From the NCBI GenBank assembly GCA_022606135.1, contig JABYQN010000011.1, positions 992,001-1,056,000 of the forward strand: 64,000 nucleotides of DNA, given 5' to 3'. Position 1 is the first letter of the stretch. Each line of letters begins with the position of its first letter. This DNA is from Fomes fomentarius. Lineage: Eukaryota > Basidiomycota > Agaricomycetes > Polyporales > Polyporaceae. The position numbers were made by a program, and so were the translations under genes. Shown here piece after piece: positions 1 through 9,892 of this stretch. Under the pieces are notes generated by a model. It ran no database searches. It was not told the DNA's origin and saw nothing but the letters and a program-made list of their open reading frames with translations.

Positions 1-372
1 CCACCGGAACCGTTGTTGCTGCAGCAAGTGCCAGAAGCTACATAGACATGGCCATGAGGTGCTGAATGAGTTGAAGGAGCTGGAGGCCCTGGAGGAGTCA
101 TCCACGGGAAGACGGGAGGGCGGAGGAGGTTGCGACACTCGACGCGATATCTCTGTTCTACGTGTCGTACTCAACGAGGCACCGACGGCAGAAAGGAAAT
201 GGGATCACCAATCAGCATTCCCTCCAAACTCAGTCCAAATTGTGCACGAGAAAGGCCCTCGGAGGCCGTCAAGTCAGCTCTAGTTCCTCTACGTTCCCAC
301 CGCTGACGCCATGTTATGTACCGCATTACCGCAGGCAACGGTGCCACAACAGTATAGTGCGATGCATCAAAT
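1..372. other. Left edge, no gene recognised
   Basis: This is the downstream flank of the GH51 gene. Short open frames exist on both strands, but none shows a recognisable domain or a convincing exon structure. On the minus strand, reading out of the window, there is a Pro/Ser/Gly-rich stretch ending in a Cys-Cys-Ser-Asn-Asn-Gly-Ser-Gly segment. It could be the edge of an exon belonging to a gene outside the window, but I cannot support it. Confidence 0.4.
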
Positions 373-2320
373 CTAAGATGCACTAAGATCGAGGACGAGT
401 AGCGTGAACGAATGCTCCCGGAATGTCCACTGCCCACCCCACTTCTCGGTGCGCGTCTTCACGCTCACCTCATTCTCCTTGCCCCACCCATTCCGCGCCG
501 TCACATCCGCATGCCATAGCTCATGCACCTCCACTTCCGCCCCGACATTCTCGAACGCGACGCGCAAAGGGACGTGGTAAGTCTCCGTCTCGCTCCGGTT
601 CACCACCGCGACGCGCAGGCTCCGCGCCTTCGTCTCCGGGTCGGTGTGCAGCACGGCAGACGCGTCGAGGTCTTTCGGAAGTCCCTTGATGTTCGATATC
701 CAACCGGGCAGGGTCTCTCCAGCAAACGTTGGAGAGGCGACCGAGACGCTCACGGAGACTCCTTCGCGCATGTAGCGCGAGAAGAGGTACAGAGGCCAGT
801 AAATGGTCTGGCGGAACAGTCCTGTTGGACTATCGCCTCGCGTCAGCATCCGTAGTGCGCGTATATACGCGCGGAAGGTACCTTGTGATGAGCGGAGAGA
901 TGACGTTGACGCTTTGTGCGATACATGCAATGTCGACTACGTCCGCTTGACGGACGAAGACGTTGAGCCAGGACGCCATCGCGAGCGCGTCGGCGAAGTT
1001 GTAGAACTGCTCCAGGCCGTTCTCCGGAGTGCCTGGTGAGTCATATTGAGTGCTGCTGACCCATATCTATGAGATTCACCAGCGCGACTGACCGATTGTC
1101 TCGTCCCAGACACCATACTCGTCGAACGCGATTTTCAAAGGTTTGCTCACGTTCTTAGCGAAGCGCTGCACATCGCCCCGCGTGAGCTCCGTCACCAGAC
1201 TACGCCACGCATACGCTCACCGCCTTGTTGATTAGCCACTTGCAGACCTCAACTGAGTACTCTGCCGCGTCTGGACCATATACAGTCCGCCCATACTCGC
1301 GCTCAGCCTGCGTGCGATCGCGAGGCCCGAACCCTGTGTACAAGTGAATGCTGCTCGCATCAGCGATATGCAAAGTCGGCGACTCCTACAAGCTCACCTA
1401 TGCAAGTCGACCTTATCGGCCAACTCGTCCAGCACTATCCCATCCCATCTGTTGATCCCGGTTTCTCCGCATCCAACAAGGATGACATTTGGGTCAACCA
1501 GACGAATCGCATGCGCCCACTGCCGTGCCTTCGTTGCGTACGCCTCAGGAGATTGCTGTCCGACCTGCCACTCACCCCAGACTTCGTTTCCCAGACCCCA
1601 ATACTTGACGCCGTGCGGTTCATCGCGGCCGGTGTACTTGCGGCGCAGGTTTGCGTAGTAGCTGCCGCAGCGCAATGTGAGTGGCATCCTCCATTTGATA
1701 GTTGTCTTGACTCACGTGTCTCCTGTGCCATTGCAGTACTCGATCCAGTGAAGCGCGTCCTCAAGCGTTCCGGTACCCATGTTCAAGACGATGTACGGCT
1801 CGATATTTGCCGCGCGGCACCATGCGATATACCTGAGGGCGGATCCCTTAGATCTGAGATCATCCGTGCGTTGTGGCGACTAGGTCACTCACTCGTCTGT
1901 CCCGAACTGATTGCTCTCCTCGCCATTCCATGCCAACTCCGGTCGCCGCTTTCGCTCCTCCTTAGGCCCGATCCCGTCCTTCCAATTATACGAGCTGACA
2001 AAGTTGCCGCCTGGCCACCGCGCGAGGGGCACGCGCAGCTCGTCACGCAAGACCTCTAGCACATCCTTGCGGAAACCCTCTGGAGTGAGGAGCGAAGCTG
2101 GGGTGTCTGTGAACTGTTCTTCGGGGCACGGTTTGCGTGGGGTGTGCGGGAACGTGGTGCGCGTTGCAGGGAGGATCCCGCCGTAGATGCAGCGTCCGAG
2201 GTGCTCCAGGAAGCCGGAGAAAATGAAGGGAGAGACGGGGCCAATTTGGGAGGATGGGAAGATGTCAATCAAAGGTGAGACCCTGTGCGAGTCTGAGCCT
2301 GTCGCCTTGACTGATGCCAT
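373..2320 (-). CDS. GH51 alpha-L-arabinofuranosidase, intracellular type
   Basis: Predicted to release terminal alpha-L-arabinofuranosyl residues from arabino-oligosaccharides. Seven exons read 2320-1893, 1832-1716, 1661-1398, 1350-1221, 1165-1093, 1032-882 and 829-373. They sum to 1620 bases, or 539 residues, in frame throughout. Family signatures in order: [19 protein letters not shown] in exon 1, [19 protein letters not shown] in exon 2, the acid/base Glu in GLGNEVWG (exon 3), the nucleophile Glu in [10 protein letters not shown] (exon 5), and NVFVRQAD...[11 protein letters not shown] (exon 6). There is no signal peptide, and the length fits the intracellular GH51 group rather than the longer secreted fungal enzymes of about 630 residues. 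The start at 2320 is the Met just before the conserved N-terminus; upstream in-frame Mets precede a less plausible leader. It is divergent from a sugar transporter, which suggests joint arabinose-oligomer use (inference). Confidence 0.92.
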
Positions 2321-3168
2321 GGCGTTTCCGATAGCTGAGGATCGTCGGTATGCGGTCAAGTCAAGAGAGTTGGCTATATGAGTGCAAGTGCGTTGGGGGC
2401 AAAAAAAAGCAGGGTCAATATCCTGAGCTGTCATGGCGTCACCCTCTTGGACAGGTCTACTCATCATTTGGTCTATGATCACCGTCTACTCAGTCTGTAT
2501 CGCGGATTGCGATTCGTGCATGCAGGACGATTGGCCGGCCCGCACGCTTCCATCGGACCGCCCGGTAATCAATCGTATATTGCGTGCGAGATTTCCCCGC
2601 ACGAGCTAACCGAACCCCGGACCCCATCTCCTCTCCTCCAGTTTTCATAATTCATCGCGCTCTCGATGCTTTCAAGGGGCACGTAAGACGATGCATTTGT
2701 GGACCATGACTATCTACCTTAGGCCACCTTCACCTCCCTACCCCTCCCTCCATGAAATCCACCATTGCAGATCAGAACTTTTGAAATGGCCAATGTCGTC
2801 ACTGGACCCGGTAGTCTATTATCCGGCGGTCCGCACGAGCGGTAACGCGATCACATGAACCATGGTCCCACCACATCCCTCCTTTTCATTATGCGTTTTC
2901 TTCCCCGAAAGGTAGTCCCGATGAACGGTCTAATGGGCCAGGTTTACGTCTTGGTATCACAGGGTATCACCCTGTATCACCAAACAATCAGCGCTCAGCC
3001 TTTAAGGGTCATTAGCAGGTCGTTAGAGCGCTTCCATGCGTTTTTGTGCCTGAGGGTACGGAGGAAGGTCGTGCGGTACCGATGCTCGGTGTACGTATAT
3101 AATGTGGATGACGGCCTTGCGCTCCGTTGCGAACTTCGGATTTACCATTGGGTTTCACAAAGTCAATC
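2321..3168. promoter_or_regulatory. Divergent intergenic region between GH51 and the transporter
   Basis: The region separates the two start codons of the divergent pair, so it should hold both promoters. It has no convincing coding frame. Its most structured part is a symmetric repeat cluster near 2955-2980, listed separately. A run of seven A residues lies near 2401, about 80 bases upstream of the GH51 start. Confidence 0.6.
2955..2980. promoter_or_regulatory. Three TATCAC repeats with an inverted repeat, candidate operator
   Basis: TATCAC occurs at 2955, 2965 and 2975, exactly 10 bases apart. The middle part also forms a perfect inverted repeat, ACAGGG-N5-CCCTGT (2959-2975). The cluster lies about 190-215 bases upstream of the transporter ATG and about 635 bases from the GH51 ATG. 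Helical-turn spacing and symmetry are what a dimeric activator would recognise. No regulator is identified and chance is possible. Confidence 0.4.
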
Positions 3169-5351
3169 ATGCCGCTCCCACCCAAAGTGAGTTCTATTTC
3201 GTGAATCCTTCGACGATTGAACTCACCCGCGCACACATAGGTTTACACGTGGTTGTGCGGTCTTTTTGCCGCACTAGGGTCTGTGACATTCGGATACGAT
3301 CTGGGTATCATCGCGTCTGTGCTGGTAAGCCCGCTCTATTCACACTGTGCTCTACCGTCGTCAACAACTCCAATGCAGCCTTCGGAAGACTTCAACGAGA
3401 CGACCGGCCATCCCGACGCGACCGCACAAGGTCTCATCGTAGGATGTCTACTACTAGGAGCGTTCGCCTCGTGAGTCCACGCTACATACTATCCGTCCGC
3501 CAGCTCGACTCAACTCCCCACAGCAATATCTATGTCGGTAGTCTCGCGGATCTGGTCGGACGACGCCTGGCGATCCTCGCGGGGTGCATCGTATTCCTCC
3601 TTGGAGGCTCCATCCAAGCCGGTGCGCAGAACATCCACTACATGTATGGCGGGCGGTTCCTGGCTGGGATGGGTATTGGCATGCTTGCCATGCTCGCACC
3701 GCTGTACCAGGCCGAGATCGCACACCCGAGTATTCGGGGGCGGTTGACGACGCTGCAACAGTTCATGCTTGGTATCGGCGCTCTGATTGCGTCGTTCATC
3801 GGGTATGGGTGCTACCATGGGCTTACGGGACAGGCGCAGTGGAGGATTCCTCTTGGTACGTGCCGGATTATAATTCTGTTGAGGGTTTCGACTTATGTAT
3901 GTCGGATCAGCCATTCAGCTATTGCGTGAGTCTCGTTCCGGAGGGTCTAAATCTTTCACTCACTCGACCTTTCAGCTGCTCTCCCACTTGCCTTCTTCAT
4001 CCTGTGCGTTGTATACACACTGTAAGACGTGATCCTGAATCTCACCTCGCCACAGGCTTCTTCCTGAGAGTCCACGATATCTCGCCATGAAGGGGCGTAA
4101 CGAGGAAGCACTTCACGTGCTTGCACGGCTGCACGCTCATGGAGACATTCACGACTCTTTCGTCGTCAGCGAGCACAAGGAGATCCTCGCGCAAGTGACG
4201 ATCGAGCAGCAGGAGACTCGCGACGCGTGGACGCAGCTGTTCGCCAACAAGAGCAACTTCCGGCGTCTCGTCCTGGGTGTCTCTATTCAGTTCAGGTACG
4301 CGGTCCGCCCACAACCTTTGACGCGTCATATCTCAAATAACGTATCACATACTTCAGTATCCAGTTGACGGGCGTCAGCGTGATCCAGTACTACGCGCCC
4401 CGCATCTTCGAGAGCATCGGTATCGATACTTCTACCACCCTGGCCCTCCAGTCAGGCAACTCCGTGATTGCGCTCATCGGCGAAGGGTTGTGCATATGGT
4501 TCATCGACCGCCTTGGTCGTCGCAAACCCTTCATCTGGGGTAACGCCCTGTCTGGGTTGACCTTCGTGATTGGCACCATCCTGATCGCGGTCTATCCGGC
4601 GGAGACGAACAATCATAATGCCAGCAGGGCGTTCGTGTCCATGACATGGTTGGTGAGTTTCCAGCCCAATCTACCACACACCTGCGATAGTCAGATTGAT
4701 GAGATTCACGATAGTTCAACTTGGTCTTCTCTTCGTGCTTAGGACCTCTATCGTGGGCTGTGCGTCAACTCATCATAGGTCCTCGGCGTTATGAATGGAC
4801 TGACACGGAGAGGCACTCTAGATCCCTGTTGAGATGTTCAACAGCGCTACTCGTGCAAAGGCGACCGCGATCACGTCTTCGGCAGCTTGGATCTCGAACT
4901 GTGGGTGATACTGATCAAGTTCTTTCGCTCTGTCGAAACTCACTCGTCTCCCTAGTCATGATCGCGCAGGTCTCGCCCATCGCCTTCGACAATGTGGGCT
5001 GGAAGTTCTACATCGTCTTCGCCATCTGCGGGTTCAGCAATGCGTTGTATTTCTGGGTAAGCCTTCTCTCGTTTTGCCGTTGCTGTTGTGCGAGTCCACC
5101 ATCCGAACGTATCGTTGACATCCAACTGCACGATTCAGGCCTTCCTTCCGGAGACGAAGGGTATCCCCCTTGAGGAACTCGACGCGTACTTTAACACCGT
5201 CCCAATCTTTATTCCTTCGGCGAAAGTGTATGTCCCAGATGCGACCACGCGCGAAGAGGAGCTGCGCCAAGGCAAAGTCATCGTGCCCGAGGGCACCGAG
5301 TCTGAGCTGGTGTATGGAAAGGAGAAGGCTGGGATCGAGCACGTCGCGTGA
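3169..5351 (+). CDS. MFS sugar transporter (hexose/oligosaccharide family)
   Basis: A plasma-membrane sugar:H+ symporter-type protein of the MFS sugar porter family, with many short introns. The first exon is only the six-residue MPLPPK, followed by an intron at 3187. The second exon then gives the first membrane segment, GLFAALGSVTFGYDLGIIAS. Later signatures are ADLVGRR in the loop after helix 2, AGMGIGMLAMLAPLYQAEI with SIRGRL, the PESRR-type segment before the central loop (about 4065-4085), GVSVIQYYAPRIFESIG, FIDRLGRRKPF, and the C-terminal PETKGIPLEELD. Twelve membrane segments are expected for the family; I did not count each one. The substrate cannot be read from sequence. Divergence from an intracellular arabinofuranosidase makes an arabino-oligosaccharide or pentose attractive (inference). 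Confidence 0.88.
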
Positions 5352-5565
5352 ACAGTGTTTCCTTACTATATGTCTTATTACGTGGTACCAAGGACGTTTT
5401 CGTTGGCCACCAGGATATCATGACAACCCATGTACTTACGCTTCACTTCACTCGGATGACACTCAGATGTACCAATAGCATTTTGCATAGCCTGGACCAG
5501 GGAAAAATACAAGTACACAGACCACTGTCATAATATCGTGTCTACTAAGCACACGCGGAGGACAT

Positions 5566-7334
5566 TTATCGAGTGGCCTTTGGGTACATGAACCAGTGCG
5601 CAGACGGGCTCACGGTATCAAGGTGTCCTCTGGCGCCGTCCTTCGATGAGAACGAGAAGGCGACATGCCCCGCAATCATAGTGTGGGGATATGGGACCCC
5701 ATCGTCGTTAATCACAACTTCCACCTCGCAGTAGCCTGCGGGTATACCACTAACATCCAGGGTGAAGTACTCCACGCCGTCCAGGGTGTAGTCACACTGT
5801 CCATATTTACCTGCAGTGTACCGTTGATGAGCTTGAAGGGGTGCAAAGGAGTTATACAAGGAGACGCACCGGGTAGCATCTTACTTGTACTTGGCATGAC
5901 TTGTTCCGAGGGCACACCGTCTAGGGTGTAGCTCTCACGCTCTCCGTGTTCACCTACAGTATATCGTTGATGAGCTTGAAGGGGCGCAAAGGAATGATAC
6001 AGGAAGGCTCACTTGGCATGACTTGTTCCGAGGCTACCTCAACCTCTTCCTGAGCGCCTTTGTGCACCCGTAGCCTCGAGAGCATCTTGGAGAACCGTTT
6101 CTTCGATATCAAGGAGCTTCTTCCTTTCGAGGTCTTTCGACCCCACTCGTTTATTTGACTGGACTGAGTGCGTATAACGATCACAGGCGGCGGCGGGACG
6201 GGGGGTTGTGTCGGGATCTGAGCGGGCATCTTCTGTGGGATCCACTTGCCTTCGCTCGACCACACGCAGAATGCAGTGATCCACCCGCTCAGACTATCCT
6301 GTCCGCAGATCGAACCGTCGCGGTACGCGATGTGGTTCCAGAACTCGATGTCCGGTTTGCCATCGAAGGCGTCAACGAACCGACGGAGGATCGGGCGCAG
6401 CATGTCTGCCCAGACGGAGGGCTCGGGTCCGAGCTCGTAGAGGCGCCAGAGGCGGCGGTGAATGTCTTCCCAGTCTGACTTCGCCCCTTCGAGCGTGACG
6501 GATGGGATGCCACAGGTGATGCCGTCTTCGTATACGAAGTAGCTGTGGTGCGGAGTTGGGTGAGTTTGAGTGAGACGAGCGACTTATGGCTCGAACAAGA
6601 GGGAGACAACATACTGCTTGAGGGTTGACATCATGACGACAGAGGATATCGTTCTGTCTTTGAGAGTGGTAGTGGTGAAATCCGGGAGTATCCACTCGAC
6701 AAGTGTGCTATCTACAACCTAGATATTCATGTGTCGCTGTAAATCAGGTTATGCAGCCTGAGTGTAGACCACTGGAACATACATTCTCATGAATCAGAGA
6801 GGCAAATTCACGAGCCATGTGGGCGCGATCACGCTGGCTCGCTGCAGACTTAATTCTCAATGTCTTCTGGCCATCGTGTGCCACGAAGTACGAGCGCAAT
6901 TCCTCGGCATGCGCCCCGACACTGGATGAGCGAGGTAGGTTAGGACAATACTGGAATCCAACTCCATGCATGTATATTCACTAGAAGCTGAGTTGAATGA
7001 GTATCGCCAGCCATACGTCATCTGGTCTGCAAGAGTGTTGTTCAGTTTGCCGTTGTTCAGAATGCGAACGTGGTGGATGAGTAACACACCGGATGCGAAG
7101 ATGATGGTGAGACCCGTACGCCGTCAGCATGGCATGCACAAAACCGTTGCTGACCGGAACGGTTCCTTCTAGCTCCTCATCGTTGACCGAACTGTCGAGG
7201 ACCGTCCCGACCTTGATGCTCTGATCTTGACAAGACATGTTCACGATATCATGAGCGCGACGGGGCTTTCGAACATGTGGGTAGGATATATGCACACTGG
7301 CGGGGTGTGAAGCGACGTTGAAGGTGACCGGCAT
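5566..7334 (-). CDS. DUF4419-domain protein, copy A
   Basis: A member of the DUF4419 family (unknown function), expanded in mushroom-forming fungi. The start is the Met of MPVTFNVASH at 7334. Exon 1 ends at 7090 in HHHLRIR. Its intron leads to PDDVWLAILIQLSF, and a second intron follows inside the next codon and joins YVGAHAEELRSYFVAHDGQ. This second splice removes an apparent TAG at the exon edge. Downstream signatures are VEWILPDFTTTTLKDRTISS, YFVYEDGITCGIPSVTLEGA, IEFWNHIAYRDG and SGWITAFCVWSSEGKW. The C-terminal segment has YFTLDVSGIPAGYCEVEVVI and the stop at 5566. Between the Pro-rich linker (about 6200) and the C-terminal segment the frame changes. I could not find a clean canonical intron, so the junction is uncertain. 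Unlike copy B, it contains an internal tandem duplication. Confidence 0.75.
5776..6034. repeat. Internal tandem duplication in DUF4419 copy A
   Basis: Two adjacent units of about 115-130 bases (roughly 5776-5906 and 5918-6034) share CAGGGTGTAG-like starts, the GTTGATGAGCTTGAAGGGG segment and an ACTTGGCATGACTTGTTCCG end. In the protein the PFKLIN-containing stretch therefore appears twice. The other full copy (19478-19612) has this unit only once. Confidence 0.75.
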
Positions 7335-7375
7335 CACAGAGGCAGACTAGTGAAGCGGATAAAGAGGATGGAAGT

Positions 7376-8523
7376 TCACTGGTGCATTCGTCAAGCGGGA
7401 TCCTATGTAAGTGCCAGGCTCTTATGCGCACACACATGTGAACACTGCGCGAGGCGATACACCAATGCATTGCCGACAGGCACTCGGAATACACAGCCTC
7501 AGATTCAGAAGCCTGAGCACATCACATTACGGGCAATCTTATGACTAACCGGAATCCTAATACTATTGTCTCTGCTGGATACTGGGGCCCGAAAGACGAG
7601 AATTGAGTGTACATGAATCACACATGAATCACAGCTATGCCTACATATACTCATGCGTAATTGCAACAGGACATTGAGCCAGATTCTATCATACAACTTG
7701 AACCCAGCCCAGAGGAAACCTATCATAACATGGCCGGCGGCGACCGTTGTGTGCACTTGTGCGGTACTAGCACATAGTAGGGAGACGACACAAAGGCGTA
7801 TTCACTGCTCATTTCATTTTCCATGATGCTAGTCTTAATTTGACCCGAGAATATACGACGGCAGGACCAAAAAATAAATGTCGGAAATTTCTGGCGCCCA
7901 TCTCTGCATCCAGGTGGCTTTTACATCCGGATGCAATTCCTAGCTCCTCATTGTGAGCATTTTCGGGCATTATGACACCTCAGAAACATTCTATAGTACT
8001 GCATGACTACGCTATGTTATTTACACTCCAGAACTTCCAGCGCAGCAATGTCAGGAGGGGGCAGAAGTTGAGCGCCTAACAGCGGATGCTCTGGATGAAC
8101 AGCAATGCATACTGAACCGAAACTTCGGAGTTCAACGGATGTAAGCGCTCATTAAGGGGCGAAGAGCCACGCAGGGGGCAACCAGCCGAACGAGCGCTGA
8201 CTCCAACTGCCCTCCCCCCCTACCAAATTGGTGTCTGGGGTCCCGAAACCTACTTTTCGCCTCCATTCTGCTACATTCGAGTATAACTCCTCCCAATTGA
8301 GACCTCATCACGTCAAAGCTCAGGTAGATACTCCACGCATCTGCTCCTAGGGAGAAATAGAATTAGATAATGCTACCATGGCCTGCAATGTGCATTAATT
8401 GGGACACATCTTGCGAGTTTGTATTGGGGCGCTTGTAATTACTATATATGGCAACTCTATCCAACACCGCGCTAGACATGGCGAGAACACATTGATTCTT
8501 GTGCTCCTTATTCATTCTCTGAT
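7376..8523. other. Intergenic, no gene recognised
   Basis: Only short open frames, with no domain, signal peptide or splice pattern that I could support. The sequence is the upstream flank of DUF4419 copy A and of the zinc-finger relic. It includes a C-rich run near 8213 and is otherwise unremarkable. Confidence 0.5.
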
Positions 8524-9562
8524 ATGAATTCCTCTGGAAAATCACATCCTACCTCACCGGTACTCATCCGACTAAATGACAACACTGTTCTTCAAACCGA
8601 ATACGACGGAAGATTCCATCTCGTCAAATGCGATCTCTGCAGACACACCATCTCACTCAACAAAAACGCCAATCCCCGACCCCTCTATGACCATCGAGAT
8701 GCAGGCTTCTGCAAGAAGAAGCAAGCGTCGAACGTACGTAACCAGGCAATAGTAGAGACGGCTGCAGTACGGGACTCCATGGGACCTGCAACACCGATAA
8801 GTCAGCCTTTCCGTGCAATCCTCGCAACGCCTCCCTCCGTACCTGTGACACCAAATCCGACTCATCTCCAAACGGCGGCTACTCCCCACCGGTGCGGTGC
8901 TATCTCTGTGGTCAGAAAGAGGTCGTGTCGAGGATGCGAAATCATATTGGCCACCATCTTTGATATGCCATGAGGAACGTACCTGATACGACTGAGCTCC
9001 TTCAAGAGGTGAGTAGACATTAGTTCAAGGCAGAAATGCGACGACTGATAGTGAGACATGTTAGATCAGCCTTGATCCATGCGGGTGGTGCGAACGTGAA
9101 GCAGGTTGCATTACAAGACTCGAACAGAAGGGCAAATCGAGGAAGATATCCTCCAGCTGTCCCTATCACTATGCGGCAATGTCGTACACAAGTGCTACCA
9201 ACCCTACTCCATTGACGCCATGCACCAATGTCCCAATCCACTGCGACCTGTGTCCCGAGATATCACACGGACAGCCCGCCCTCCGCCGTATCTTTACACA
9301 CTACGCTGACGAAGATGGGAACATACCTGATATTCCACCCCAGATGCTCGTAGACATGCATATTTCCAAGCGCGAGGAGAACGAGTATATGAAGATTACA
9401 GAAGAGGCGACAGACGAATGGAGAAATCAGTGGTGAGTTCCTAATAGCGATGGGATCCAAGAAGCCGAGGAGGAACTTAGTGGGAAGAGAGGAAGGGCGG
9501 AATCGACGAATACTGCAGCGGAAGCAGCACGGCGGCAGAAGTCAGCACGTACACGGAGATAA
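8524..9562 (+). pseudogene. Agaricomycete zinc-finger family protein, degenerate
   Basis: The start MNSSGKSHPTSP is followed by a first metal-binding-like segment, CDLCRHTI...HRDAGFCKK. About 115 residues later the reading frame must shift near 8880 to recover a C2H2-like finger, CYLCGQKEVVSRMRNHIGHH. An in-frame TGA follows directly at 8961-8963. After a GTGAGT...TTAG intron (about 9009-9064) the conserved core is intact: LDPCGWCE, GCITRLEQKGKSRKISSSCP, YHYAAMSYTSA, TPCTNVPIHC. A last intron at about 9434 leads to a basic tail ending at TAA 9560-9562. I recognise the pattern as a multi-copy family of mushroom-forming fungi, possibly linked to mobile elements (from memory). One frameshift plus one stop argue for a recent pseudogene. 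A sequencing error or unusual splicing could also explain them. Confidence 0.6.
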
Positions 9563-9892
9563 CAAGTACATGGGCGTCACTGTAATCTAATCTCGGCTAA
9601 GTGGTCCCCCCCCAGCTGGTGGCCGGGGTCCGTACAAGCACTCTTGAGGGTTGGAGTCGCGTCAATCTCGGTTGGTTGCCCCCTGGAGCCACGTGGGCGA
9701 GATTTTGCGGGCGCTTCTAGTTGGGCTAGTGCTCTTGCTTCGAGTTCCTGCCTTCGGAATCGCTCGCTAGCCCTCATTTGTCTGTCTACCGAGGTTTTCC
9801 TATATCCTGCACCGGATCATTGGAGGGGAGGGCTACTTCAAGTACTGCTAGACCGCAACAAGCCTTGGACTGCTGCGTCTAAAAGCACAAAC
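9563..9892. other. PWP2 upstream region
   Basis: The region holds the presumed PWP2 promoter and a run of eight C residues near 9607. A 66-codon open frame on the minus strand is Arg/Ala/Glu-rich and matches nothing I know. No clear TATA or CCAAT element was found. Confidence 0.45.

Larger units (their letters stand above)
5385..7375. repeat. Segmental duplication, left copy
   Basis: This block carries a complete DUF4419 gene plus flanks. It is repeated in the same orientation at about 19093-20930, about 13.7 kb away. Similarity starts downstream of the gene at TTACGTGG(T/C)ACCAAGGACGTT and continues past the start codon (GCAGAGG...GGATGGAAGTTC against GCAGAGG...GGGTGGAAGTTC). Long stretches, for example around the GCATGTCTGCCCAGACGG segment, look identical between copies. 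Exact ends and percent identity need an alignment. Confidence 0.85.

Noticed and set aside
7044..7047. Apparent TAG after ILIQLSF in DUF4419 copies as evidence of pseudogenes
   Set aside because: The TAG overlaps a GTGAAT donor. Splicing to TGTCGGGGCGCATG restores SFYVGAHAEEL, and both copies share this intron.
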